Positions 25,501-37,846 of a DNA stretch of 64,000 nt are shown one piece after another; within the stretch, counting starts at the first letter, position 1; the number at the start of each line of letters is the position of its first letter. The stretch spans positions 3,720,001-3,784,000 of the forward strand of contig NC_088317.1 of NCBI RefSeq assembly GCF_910592395.1. The letters run 5' to 3'. Source of the DNA: Lineus longissimus (Eukaryota > Nemertea > Pilidiophora > Heteronemertea > Lineidae). The notes beneath the pieces are model-generated. The model saw only the letters and a list, made by a program, of their open reading frames with translations. It was not told the DNA's origin and searched no databases. A program made the translations under genes and the position numbers.

Positions 25501-28500
25501 GATACGCAGGGACGGTTTCAGTGCAGATTAAGATTAGCAATTTCCAAATCCACCATCTCTTATTTTTCAAGGTGCCGGCCCGTATCGCCATTCCTTGTAT
25601 TTGCTCAGCAGACGACAAGTACTACAGCCTCGTACTCAATGTTCTGGACGAGCATGGAATCTGGAATGACTGTGTCGGAGTTGAAACGAAGTTTACAGAT
25701 TTCGAGGTAAGATCCCTTCTTCATGTATTCCTTGTGTACTTGTTGAAGACAAGGTTGCCCAATGTGGGGATGCATGAAGTACACAGAATCCGATTCTTAT
25801 TCCTAAATGTGGACCCTGGTGCGAATTGGAAAATGAACAATCTGTCTTTTCTTCTTTAGGGCGTTCGTTTCCTCGAGACTAACTTGTCGAGACTTGCTCC
25901 AAAGCTTTGTATAGTGGTCGTATCCCGTCTGAAGAAGGATGATCGCCGGCTCGCTCATATTGGGGGAACTCTCGCCTCAAATGTCGTCGAAGGAGTCAGT
26001 CTCATGTTCCCGAAAGGTGCACTGAATGAGTCGCGACATCTGGAAATATCGGTGTGTATGACAGAATTGCTGAAAAAGCAGTACCGTAGCTCCTAGTTTT
26101 CATTTATGATGCCAATGTTTTTATTTTGATGCCGGAGTAAGATTTTGTCTGAAGTTTCCATTGCCCTTTTCTTTTCACCCTTTTCACCCTGTAGTGATGC
26201 GCCAATTATGTTGCCTGTGTCAAAGAAACCTCGAGGCTTACTCGGTTACCTTTGACCAGTAGTGGTCTCAGAGCATTTCGATCGGCCAAAGTCATACCCG
26301 ATCGTAGGAGGTGAACATTTGACTTTGTTGATAGATATAGTTCTATCTCTGCTGTAGGTTGAACCCGTCCCGAAAGGTCGAGTAAAACAATTAGAGAAAT
26401 TCAACGATGCTTGCAGCAGCGTTCGGTCGACCGGTCCAGTGGTGCGAATAGCCAACATTGGAGGAATCACAGAGTTCGGTCGGCCTGTCATCGTCACCCT
26501 GCCCGATGCGCCTTGTTCGGAGGAGATCGAGGATGAGACGGATAGATGCCTGGGTGAGTCCAAAGAAAACATCTCCATTTCGACTTGAGATTACTGCAGA
26601 TGATGCTCTGTCCCTTTCTCTAGATGGTACTAATCTGTCCAAATGGACTCTGTGGACATGTGGCACAAGGTGAAGTGCATAGTGTTACTGCCTCAAACTC
26701 ATCTAGCTTTCGGCTTCCACCGCTCGATGGATGAAATCGTTGAAAGGGTTAGCAGAGACACGTATACGTTTTCCATAACGGAACCATATCAGGGAAGTGA
26801 TGGAAATTATGCTACTGTCCGCCAGGCAAGGATAGATTTGAAGTTGAGACAAGAGATGTTGAATGTGCGTGATTCCCTTATCCGTGATCATCATCAGTGC
26901 CTTTGTATTTAATTTCAGCTGAACTGAATGAAGACGGAGAATGGGTGGTTAGATTAAAGCGGCGTATAACTGTAGAAGACGGGAAAATACGATTCGAGAT
27001 CCGGTCACCAAGATTTGGCTTCATTGTAATGAGAATGGACAAGCCTCTCTCCGCCGAGGAGTGCGAAACTGCAGCCACCTGCATAAGCAATCACGTGAGA
27101 GACTACACATTGAAAATGGTGCTAAAACAGAAGTCCAGTGATCCGGGGAAACTTGTAACGAACTGTGTGATTGGTTGGAAGGCGGAGAAATTCGGGTCAG
27201 AGGTCAAGGATCAAGGTTTCGATTCTGGCCCACCTGTTGGGCGAGATTTTCTTGCGAAAGACGGTCAAAGGTTAGAGATTCGTTTCCACGGGAATGTAAA
27301 AAATAAGCAATACAACCATGAAGTGATTCCGTTAGTTTATCGTCGGAATATGCCCGATATTTCCCGCAGGGAGTTCTCGATCGAGGTCAAGAATCCTCTC
27401 TTGCAGCACTTTAAATCGGAATACCAGGGGTTCATTCAGGTTTGGCGCCACATGGCGCTAGGTGAGATCGAAATGGAGGCAGAGAGCGATGAAGTCGGCG
27501 ATGGTGACCCAAACAAGGGGTGGCATCTTGTGGCCGATTTCTCTGTTACTCTTCCAAAGACAACGAGAGCGTCTACGGTCAAAGGCACTTCAGATGGTAA
27601 GCCTCAAAAACACTTTGAGTATCGAAATGGGTCTATCTAAAAACGTCTAATGTATCCAAAGGTACAAATCATGGCATAACGGTGCCGTCAGAAAGTGCTT
27701 ATGAATGGTCAAGAAGTAAGTTCTGGAAGTTCCCGGGCGTAGGCCTAACCTTTGGCCCTATGGGGTTTGCTTCCCAGCGCTCGCCCTGCCAGTCATGTCG
27801 CCTCAAGAAAGCGCTGAAGGCTACGATTGTTCACTGCGATCGGCCAAAGTAACACGGTGGCCTGGGTACCTTTGCCTAATATGACACTGATATTTTCCCT
27901 GTAGATCCTCTGGATGAGATTATTTTCGAGCAGTTATCGAATAGCATGGAGAACTCCCAGCGCCTCCGGCTGATGTTGAAGCTGGACTCGACGCAGGAAG
28001 GCAACGACGCCACTGCCTACGATCCTTTGAGGTTCTCACAGTGGCTGTGGGATTGGTACTGCAAGATGAAGGCGCATAAAAAGCAGGTTCGTACCACGAT
28101 ATGATTGACAAGTGTTGATTCTAGACATGATCATGACATGACAGTTATACCATTTTGTGTATCGACCACCCCAGGCGACACTTTATGGGTATAGATTTTA
28201 CATCATTCCAGTACACTGTTGAGCACAATTACTAGTACTGACGTTCCTGTATTGTGGCTTCTTCTTCAGAAAGAGCTGTTCGACCAGATCAAGAATGCCC
28301 TCATGACGAGTGGAAGTACAAAGTTTGCTACTCAGTTGCAACAGTGGGGAGATGTTTACAAAATAGAGCGTGATGCTAATATTGGAGGTAGGGAAACTCC
28401 TTTCGTGCCCTATTTGAGCAATTTTGCTAAGACCAAAAGATGAGCGTCGACCTTAAGGTCTATACGGTCTATACACCCCAGTTATATATATTAACTGGGC

Positions 28501-29212
28501 CCTGCATGGCCTATGGTTAAAGTTTCAGCGACCATGACCGGCAACCTTATCGGGTAGATGCCCGTGAAGTCTTGGCGTAAAACAAATTTACTGACATTCC
28601 ATTTCCAGAAGAAGAAATTCTCGCCACAATCCTTGAGATGGCCAGCTCCGCCCATATCATCATCATGAATTGGAAATACGTGGTGTCCCGGTTAGAGCCT
28701 CGGCTCCAGGAGACAGATATCAGCAACATCGAGAGTTCTTGTGGCGAGGGTGCCAAAAAGGAGAAATGTGTACAAGCATTCAACCTGTGGCGAGAGAAAG
28801 TGGGTGGCGCCATCCTGCCGGAGGCGTTTATAGATCTACTGAAGAACATGGAGTACCACGCTACTGCAGGTAACAGAGCGCATGTTAGAGGCCTATCTGC
28901 TTTTTCAATGCATGCGACAAGAGCTTTGTTGAGTTGTGATCTAATTTCTCTTGCTCCTGAAAAATACTTTTCTATTGGTACTGAATTTGGTACGCTAGCT
29001 GCCAAACGGATGGGCATCTGTTGATACACCTGGGATATCCATTGAAAGATCTTGGGTGGCCATTTGCAATACTCTCGAACCAGAAGCAATGCCAGTTCTT
29101 CGAGATGGTTTCGAGAGTATTTCAGTGTTTTTCTCTATTTCTTTCAGTGAAGCTAGAGAACGAGCTGTACCAAATGAGACAGAAGATTCGTCTTGGACAG
29201 GAGGTATCATAA
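22537..29212 (+). CDS. Coiled-coil / tandem ZU5-like / double death-domain protein
   Basis: Fifteen exons: 22537-22942, 23206-23444, 23846-24039, 24471-24660, 24799-24935, 25154-25376, 25572-25706, 25860-26051, 26358-26553, 26919-27596, 27662-27715, 27905-28086, 28270-28387, 28609-28869 and 29148-29212. All phases agree; 1089 residues. Residues about 230-385 are a highly charged E/K/R coiled coil. Residues 390-525 resemble a first ZU5/UPA-type module (PARIAIPC, GIWND, LETNLSRLAP). A second begins GGTLASNVVEGVSLMFPKGAL, continues ISVxVEPVP, and leads to a UPA-like segment (NEDGEWVV...IRSPRFGFIVMRM). Residues about 882-975 and 985-1068 are helical with death-domain patterning; the second is clearer (NWKYVVSRLEPRLQETDISNIES...AFNLWREKVG). 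An adaptor role in death or immune signalling is inferred. PIDD1 and UNC5 are relatives in domain type, but LRR and transmembrane parts are absent. The HFS self-cleavage motif of PIDD1 is replaced by PRF-G. Confidence 0.82.
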
Positions 29213-29763
29213 GAAATCCTCGGCGAACCTAGAGGAGGCAATGTGATGAGAGTCACATGATTTCAGACCATATTTTGAACGGGCCGCATCACATGAATGA
29301 AGTCAGCGAATACATCACTCTGTAGGGGTTGTGAAACCTGCCTTCCGAAGTCTTCCAAAGATCACTCAATCCTAACTCCTCGATCCTGGAACTTACAGAA
29401 CGTTGTTGCAGAAGTCACCGTCAAACAAAATGTCCGTTCACCAACGTGGGCCTTCAAATCGGGGACCAGTATTCTCCAATCAGGAGAGACCTATCATGCT
29501 TGCTCGGCGCAGAAAGCATGGCCATGATTGGGTGCAGGGGATCTGCAGGATTGGCAGCCTATTCGGATGCAATCCCAGTAGATTGTTGAAGTGGAAAATG
29601 GGTCAGCAGCGACATAAATTTTGTTCATGAAATACTCGTTTTGTACAAATTTTAAAATTCTTGAGCGTTCAAATAGGGGCTTTCTCAGGGTAGTTCATAT
29701 CCAAGAAATTGATTATGACCTCATACAGTATTTCATTCTTGTACGATAATAACACGTTGATGT

Positions 29764-29769
29764 AATAAA
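29764..29769 (+). terminator. Poly(A) signal of the ZU5/death-domain gene
   Basis: AATAAA in tgatgtaataaaagtattg, about 550 bases after the stop codon and the first canonical hexamer noted downstream. Confidence 0.55.
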
Positions 29770-31293
29770 AGTATTGTTTGAAAATGTTGATGTATTAGAT
29801 GTATCAAGTATAGATAAGAGAAGAATGAACAACTCGAAATGACCCCATACATATCAATATTTGGATGTATTTATGTAAAGTAAACAACGATGACGATTTG
29901 AAAGAACAAGTCGAAACATTAATTTATTGAAATATATTTTTACACGGAACAAGGTACTTTCTTGAATATATCATGTGAGTGTGCATGTATATACAATGGG
30001 GTAATAACGTGAGGTAATGAGTTATTGGCTCCTGATACTGCTAAATTCTTCTTACCACACCTCTCTCTGGAGTTATTTCAGAACTGAGAAATTGATTTGG
30101 CCATGCTAATACATTGCTGTTCAGCATTCAAGTATACTAGTAGATTAGAGAATAATGAACCACTCAAAATAACCCCATAAATATGTCTTTTTAAATCGCA
30201 TGATGCTCAGTATTAATTAACCCCTAACCATTTGCAAGAATTGCTATTAAAGGTGAGACCAATACGAACGAAATGATACCTCTCTCATCTTAATACTTGC
30301 TATAATAACTGAGCGACTTCAGAGGTCAGTTTCGCATTCGCATTCGCGTTTCACATTTCATATATATTACGGCCCTTTTCTATCATTTGGAGTTATTTAT
30401 TTTGAATTCAATATTGGACTAACGTGTCACAAATAATAAGGACTGGCAGATGCCATGAAATCATAGTTGTAATGAATTTGACTGGATTCCCATGATTTCA
30501 AAACTGATCTTTTTGATTTCGCAATTCTTCAGATTTTAAAAGATTTAAAGGTCGAATTTCTTCACACTAACACGACTAAGTTCATGTCGAACTTCTCTCA
30601 CACATTCATAATTGATACAATTAGAAAAACAGGTAATAAATTGATATAATCAATAGGTATTTACCTGATATAATCATATTTACAATTGAGCAAGCAGTTT
30701 CACTAATCAAAGATAAATAATACAAGTCATATTATTGTCGAAAAAAGATCTCCATGTCTTCATAAATAAGTGGGCTTTTAAAACATTGCGTATATTTGAG
30801 CACTGTGGTTTCCTTGTACATTTATCATCACAACTGGGGACGGAAAAAAGTTAAGTGACGTAGCTGACAATCGTCACCTGAAAGCTTCCTGTGAACTGCC
30901 AAATGTTCACGGGTGTTTCATGTCTGCAGATTCGTGACTGACTAAGATTTGAAATAGTAAAAACTGCCAAAAAATGTTTTGATTGAAGTAATCGAATTGT
31001 TCAAATAGAAAGACGCAAAAATGTAGTAGGCCTAGTTCACTCTTATCATCGTTGATATCACTTTATACAGGAGCACTTTATACAATACATGTACATGATT
31101 TTCCTTATAATGGGTCAGTCAAGACTTTCCAATGACTTTTGCAATGCAGAAGTGACCACGATCTTGTGATCATGGTTATACCAAAGTCAATAATAGCTTG
31201 CAGATTTATGCCACGACTAGTTGTCAAAGCGGGTTGGTTGGTTGCCTGATTAGGCCCTAGGCCCCAATAGCCCTGCCTTAACTTCCTCTCCCC
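29770..31293. other. Convergent spacer between the death-domain gene and the SLC22 gene
   Basis: No coding sequence is seen. It probably holds the 3' UTR of the minus-strand transporter; minus-strand AATAAA occurs near 30405 (ttatttatttt on +). A diverged direct repeat of about 50 bases is present at about 29811-29860 and 30133-30185 (gagaa.aatgaac.actc.aaat.accccata). Confidence 0.4.
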
Positions 31294-34200
31294 TCAACAC
31301 CTATGGTGCAACTCCACATCCGTGGTCGCTCCCACCTCATACCCATCTCTGGTCTTTTTATCGCACAAGGGGCAGAATCCGGAGAGGTCAAACCTGGAAC
31401 GAGATATTGAGATCAGAGTAAAAATGACAAAGTAGTTGCACGAGAAAATCACTTTAGCAAGAAATGACCATTCCAACCAAGATTCTACCAAGAACTCCAA
31501 GGAAAAGCTACTTGAATAAATATTCTTACCAAGAATTTCAAGAAATGGCCATTCCAATCAAAAAAAATTTTATCAAAAATTCTCTCGAAAATCTATAAAT
31601 AATTCCAAGAAGTAGCCATTCCAACCAAGATTCTAACATGGACATATATATACATTGGATTGTTTCATCACTTCACCAATAATTCAGCAAAATTCCAATT
31701 CCAACCAATATATAGATATCTTTTAAATTATGATAGCTAGTGGTCTTAACACCGGTGGTACTGATTTCGTTAGTAGTAATACAAGACTGACTTGGCAAAC
31801 TTTTCTCCATCTTCGATGGTCTCCGGTAGGGGGCGTCCGACTGTTTCAGGAAGAAGTAGGGCGAACAGCGTTGAGATCACAGCCACAGCAGAAAAGACAA
31901 CAATTGGCAGTAAGTGCCAAAATATTGTCTGAAAAGGCAAGGTAGACTTTTAGTATATTGAAAACAAACAATCTGTCAAGGGTCAATTCTATGCATTTTG
32001 CCAGAACTTGCTGGAGGAGTTCACCCTGCAGGCTGCTCAATGTCCAAGCTCCGACATTGGTAACCGTTGCCAAGTTATTGACCGGCCCAGTTTCCACGCG
32101 TGGCTACCAAATCAAATACATGTAGGTTTAGTTTGATCTCTCATTAGAGATCGCAGGCGGCGATTAGATATAAAATCAAAACTTACTTAGGAGATGTTAG
32201 CGAAACTTCGAAGGGCTTCCTGCCTTGGGAAGAAAGTGCGATTTTTCAGGCAGGAAGAAGTTGGTCAGGGTCGGAAAGATGTTGTAGTGGTCGGTAGAAA
32301 TAACACAAAATTAGTCATGGTGGCCTGGCTAATTCTTCCACGAGTTTTTCTTACCATGTTTCCAATGAGCGGCGAAATGAGCGCGCCTACGCGAGCGAAG
32401 AGCGAGCCCATGCCGACCCCGAGACTCCTGGTGCCAGTCGGGAACATCTCGGCAGAGTGGAGGTAGATGGCATCGAACACCAAGATGTTACAGAACTTTC
32501 CTATGGACACGACGATCACCAGTGCGGTTTCGTAATCTGAAATGGAAATGGAAAACCATTGCTGACTGGCATGTGCCTCAGGCTTGTCAAGAAATGAATG
32601 TGCATGCTTTTACGAGATGCGATATCAGTTTGAAAGATTGGAAAAGCCTAGTCATAATAAGGAAGCCTCGTCATAATACGGAAGCCTTGTACATTTGTAA
32701 GCTGGATGTACGGTCCATACTAAGGCCCAGTTCAGAGGTGGCCTTCATGATGAGGCTTGATCTGCACGGATAGGTCAATGGCCTTGACTCGGAAATGTGG
32801 GAGACCCTCCCTCGGAGAGATGATTGTTGATTCTATAGGGTCTCGACTTTTCATCCATTTTAATATCTTTGTGAACGCATTTGGTAAAATGAAGAAATAT
32901 AGAGTATTGAGCCAAAGGTGAAACTAATGAAATTTTGTCATCGAATAGATGGTCCAATGCCATTTCCGAAGCATTTCAAATTACCTGGCTTATTGACCAA
33001 TCCTATAGCTGCAAAAAGAGCAATCGCCATCATCACCTGTACGCACACCGCAGTGGTCCGCCGGCCGAAGTAGTTAAGTAAAGGGACGGTGATGAAGGCG
33101 GAGACGACCCCTGTGGCACCCGAGATCACCGTATTAATGTAGACATTACCGCCGATGCCCCCAGAGATGAAGAGGAACCCGTAGTAGATGAAGGCCGAGG
33201 CAAACCTAGATGACGAGAAGGGAGAGGACATGTCAAAGTATTCCTCTTCCACTTTTATAAGGTCAGTGGGAAATATCAGTTTCTTTATTCTGGCAGTGTC
33301 CTTCTGCATGATCAAATTGTTTCTTTAAGTACCAGGCTTGGCACTTTTACACATAAAGCAATGTCCCTTTTATTAGTTTTACTAGAACTCTAGGTTAAAT
33401 GTTGATACAATTTATACCACAGTTCTTTTATACAAGTGTTAGTCACTCTACATTCATAACTAATGATATTCACTAAATACCAATCAACTGAAGGTTCGAT
33501 TAATAATATCATAATAATGCTCCATTCTGGTTTCATGAATGTCCTGTGCCGAATTGCTAACAGCACGAGGACGCGACAATGGGTGCAACTCTTTAAAATA
33601 GTCATGTTTTGGAAACAACATCCTTGTACTACCCATCCCAAGTGCAAGGCAAGGTCAACTTTTGTCCCCGAAATCAAAACAAAGAATCAGAAATAACAAA
33701 TTACGAGGTTGATTATAAGTAGCTAGCTCTCTACGAGTTAGCCAAAGCATCTACTTCTGCTATAATTGACAAGAACAATTAGTTATGAAGCAAACTACCG
33801 CTACTGTTTATAGAAAAGCAGAGGCAGCAATTACATAATAGGAATCTAGCATAGTAGGGTAATAACCTACCATACTACAAAAGAAGCAAGGGCAATCCTT
33901 CGAATGTTTGGTGTTCGGAATAAGTCAACAACCGTGTAGATCCTTTCGTCTTTAGACTGGAATGGAGAGAAATGTGTTTGATAAGTGAAGAGAATGATCC
34001 GAAGCACCTTATTAGCGTCTCTCTTTGAGTAAATAGTTATTATAAGGATGATTTGTTCCGATTTTCCAACACGACATGCAGTGATAGTGCGGCTCAGCTA
34101 AGAAGACAAAGGTTCAAAAGATGAAGTCCGAAGACAAAGGAACAAAAGACAAAGATTCAGAAGACGAAGGTTCAGAAGACAAAGGTTCTAAAGACAAAGG

Positions 34201-37200
34201 TTCAGAAGATAAAGATTCAGAAGACAAAGGTTCAGAAGACAAAGGTTCTAAAGAAAAAGACAAAGGTTCAGAAGATAAAGATTCAGAAGACAAAGGTTCA
34301 GAAGACAAAGGTTCTAAAGAAAAAGACAAAGGTTCAGAAGATAAAGATTCAGAAGACAAAGGTTCAGAAGACAAAGATTCTAAAGACAAAGGTTCAGGAG
34401 ATAAAGATTCAGAAGACGACGGTTCAGAAGACAAAGGTTCTAAAGAAAAAGGTTCAGAAGATAAAGATTCAGAAGACAAAGGTCAAGAAGACAAATGTAC
34501 AGAAGATAAAGGTTCAGATGATAAAGGTTCAGAAGATAAAGGTTCAAAAGATTAAGGTTCAGAAGATAAAGTTTCAGAATACAAAGGTTTGGAAGACAAA
34601 GGTTCAGAAGACAAAGATTCAGGAGACAAAGATTCAGAAGACAAAGGAAAACTAATCATATGATGATTGAAGACTTACATAGTTTGAACTCTTTTCGTCC
34701 AAATCATTTAGTTTTTCAAATAGTTTTTCCTCCTCAAACACGATATCCTCAATTCTAGGAACCGGGCGACCGTTGCAACGGGCGATTTTTCTGACGATAT
34801 GCTTTGCTTTCTGAAATCTTCCGTCGGACACCAGCCACCTGGGTGATTCAGGAATGAGCCTAAAACAATGGAGAATTATTTGATATCGAGTTGAAAGCAG
34901 GAAGTCAACTATAGGACATTATCAATTCAACAAAATTGGTCATTGTGACCAGCAGAAGGAAAGTAAACCACTAGAATGAAACAACTGCATATTCTCTCCA
35001 AGCAGACCGGGTGTCCTTACCAAACAGAGCTCGGAGATGCAGCCAAACCTGTTGGAGACTTTGGGCATTACCTCCGCAATAAAGTTGGCAAAATACGTGG
35101 GTCCTAAGACCACAGCTTCCCCGACTGCCATGAAAAAGCATAGTTCGGTTTGGGGACTGACTTGCAACATCCTGTATTCTTTACTGAGTTGAAATGTCAC
35201 TTACCATCTGAGGACAATGAAGAAGGCTGGGAAGCATCCGATGATGATCTGTAAGGTCGTATGGTTGATTGGTTCCAGTGCATAGGCAATACCCGCAATA
35301 ACACACAGACCGCCATTAAAACCACAATGGAACACGGAGGCAACGAATGGACGGTATTTCTTACCGGCAAATTCCAGACCTGCAATCAAAGAAAAGTACA
35401 TGTACATTGGGAAAATCTGGTGATGTGTTCGTATAGACTTCACAAGTTGAGCATCTAAAGACATCAACTGGTTGTTGTTTTTAGGAATCTTAAGCTAGGA
35501 GCACACAGAGCTTAGAGCCTGCGTGATCGCAGCCGCAAGGCTCTTTGCGAGGACTGCACTGGAGACCGCAGCCATGTAGTGCTTGCGTCCCGGGCGCAGT
35601 CAGAATCGCAAGGATCAATATGATTTGATATTTGTCGGAGCCGTATTCGCCGCAGCCATAGGACGCAAGGCTGCTCAAAGCAGTTTGCACCGCTCGCTTG
35701 CGCGTTGAGAGAATTTGCCGACAATCTATTACCTCTCGACCAATCAAATCGTTGCTGTTACACCACATGATTTCAAGTGGCAGCGCCCACAGACATGGTT
35801 GAAGAATGGAAAGAGGAGCACGGGAAACATTGGTGATGATTTGGCGTCGTCGATGTCACACATGATCGCAACAGTCTAGAGGATTGCGTCGTCGCATGAC
35901 TTTGGGGATACGTCTTGCAGCTGCGATCACGCAGTCACAAGCTCTGTGTGCACCTAGCTTTACATGTTACAAAGCCGATGGTATACGTCGGTTCTAGCAT
36001 AGAGAAATGAGTGTACACAATGCGAGGGCAGATATGCTCGTCCTACCATTGCAAACTTACATAATACGAAGCAGATGGTATACGTTCCGCCGGTCACGCC
36101 ACCCAGAAGGAACTTGAGCACAAGGGCGCCATAGTAGTTGGGGACAAAAGGGACAGCTATCCCGAGGATCGTCTCGAGAAAGAATCCTATTGGAATCACC
36201 GTCATACGACCGTACCTAGAACAGAAAATAAGAGCTAATCAAAGTTGGATCATGTATAGGGAGGATGGTTACTGTGAATCTTAGTTATCTAGTTGAAGTT
36301 ATCTATTGCATGATGACTGGATGTTTTTGGCATTGAATAGTGCTTGGTTTCCCTTGACCTCTTTGCTATGTACAAGGGGTTGCTTTTGAAGGCAAGATCA
36401 GTACGAAGAAAATGAAAATTCTTTATTTTCATATTGTTTGTAATGCCACATCATTTGTTTGTGAAAGGAAACATATGCAAATCCATTTGTTTCTATTTTT
36501 CTTCATTGATAAGTACGCAGCCTTTTTTGATTTAATCTGTTGTTATTGATTAGATTAATTTACATATTTTGAATTAGGATATTTAGTATAGGATTGCAAG
36601 TGCGTCGCGCTTGGGCGTCAAGATTATGCACCAGAACAGAAGGCACAAAAATTAGTACCATACGTCCGCGATGACAAAATATTGTTTACGTTACCTATCC
36701 GCGAGAGATCCAAAGATGAAGTTTCCACATAGCCATCCAATCATGAAGAAACTCTGCACGAGAGGGAGCAACCATTCACTCTGACAAGTCAGCTTGTACT
36801 GAAATGAGACAGTTATTAACCTTTAAAGCGGTACGCCGTTCGTAACTAAGGGTTGTCCATAGGCACCACCATTTAATCTAGATCCACCTCAGCGACAATC
36901 ATCCTGGGCATGCAATATCACGGCTCATGTGTTGCCGTCTCATTTCGTTTGGGGGAACACCCCGAACGGTATCTTTCAGGGAGAGCTTGGACATGGTATT
37001 CACTTGGCCAGAAGGATAATGATCCTGCTGGTCACCATGCGCTGCAACATTCTGATCTCTCCTAACGATTTTTGCCGCTGTTGCGAAGCAGATTTGGACA
37101 TGGCTAGTGATTTTCAGACAGACCTATGGTTACATCCCGTTCTAGTGCATTGTATATTGCAGTTCAATATTTTGTCAATTGTCCTGTTTGGAGTAGTCAC

Positions 37201-37761
37201 AGTCTTTTTGGAAGACGATTTGTATGAAAAACCAAATTGAACATATCTCATGCCCAAGTTGTCCCTTTAATGAGAAGGTGATCGAAACCTTCGCGGGGGA
37301 TTACAATAAATAATGACGTCATCATTTACCTGCTCCATCACTGTCGACTGAAACCGCCCCTGCGTATCATACTCCCAGCTCTGGCAAAATCGCTTCGAAG
37401 TCTGATTGGCTATGACGCCGATAGCTAGAGTCGTATTCCTCCACATTTCAGTCGTATTATACACACTCAATGCACTCAGGTTCGAATTTGAGTGATCGTA
37501 GTATTGACATTTACTGAATATAGCCTCTCCGGTCGCGTCAACTTCCATTGGAACCAGCACATGTTTCGGCAGTGATGCGTTTTTTAAATGTTCCGGCATC
37601 TGGCATTCATAGTTTTGTCCGCCGGATCCCCCTCCAACGAAAACCATGGCAATGGCGAACCATGCGGTGGGGGTGGCGGCGACTGTGAGTGAAATGTAAA
37701 GGAACCATTGGTATCTGCCGACCTGCCCCACGTGGTGGGTCAATACGTCATCGAATTTCAT
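31294..37761 (-). CDS. SLC22-family organic ion / carnitine-type transporter
   Basis: Ten exons: 37761-37330, 36798-36695, 36215-36061, 35379-35205, 34859-34679, 33956-33871, 33205-32985, 32536-32355, 31928-31792 and 31393-31294 (stop). Phases are 0,2,1,2,0,2,1,0,2; 590 residues, normal for SLC22. Exon 1 holds the first helix and the large glycosylated extracellular loop, with NAS, NTT and NQT sites and several Cys. The helix 2-3 loop has the MFS signature ADRYGR, split by an intron. Further marks are EFAGKKYRP, IPESPRWL, NYFGRRT, a late SAEMFPTGTRSLGVGMGSLFARVG segment, and LPETVGRPLPET. The C-terminal tail (CPLCDKKTRDG...ELHHRC) is cytoplasmic and unusual. A plasma-membrane polyspecific transporter is expected from the family; the substrate cannot be read from sequence. 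An acceptor (gacttgtttcag) just above the ATG suggests a 5' UTR intron. Confidence 0.93.
34105..34655. repeat. 15-bp minisatellite (gaagacaaaggttca) in an SLC22 intron
   Basis: About 36 copies of a 15-bp unit, gaagacaaaggttca with variants gataaagattca and taaagaaaaagac. A larger period is also visible, since a GS/EDKDS/EDKGS pattern repeats. A length divisible by 3 leaves both strands open (Glu-Asp-Lys-Gly-Ser on +, Ser-Leu/Ser-Glu-Pro on -), but there is no sign of a gene. It lies between transporter exons 6 and 5. Confidence 0.9.
35493..35959. mobile_element. 467-bp MITE with long terminal inverted repeats and TTA target duplication
   Basis: The left end agctaggagcacacagagct...gcgtgatcgcagc is matched by the right end gctgcgatcacgcag...agctctgtgtgcacctagct, giving inverted repeats of about 46 bp. 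TTA flanks both sides (35490-35492 and 35960-35962), as in PIF/Harbinger-type elements. The interior repeats cgca(a/g)g phrases and has no transposase. It sits in an SLC22 intron between exons 4 and 3. Confidence 0.82.
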
Positions 37762-37846
37762 CTCGTCTCCGTATAGGCTAATGCTCTATCAGGGCTGGCA
37801 CTTCAGAATCTGAAACAAGTCAATATCGTCACACCGTATGCACGTA

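Noticed and set aside
26643-26912. 89-codon frame in the ZU5/death-domain gene
   Set aside because: Its candidate acceptors either meet a stop or break phase; the flanking exons join in frame without it.
34121-34555. 144-codon open frame of Glu-Asp-Lys-Gly-Ser repeats
   Set aside because: It is a by-product of a 15-bp minisatellite inside an SLC22 intron; the opposite strand is equally open.
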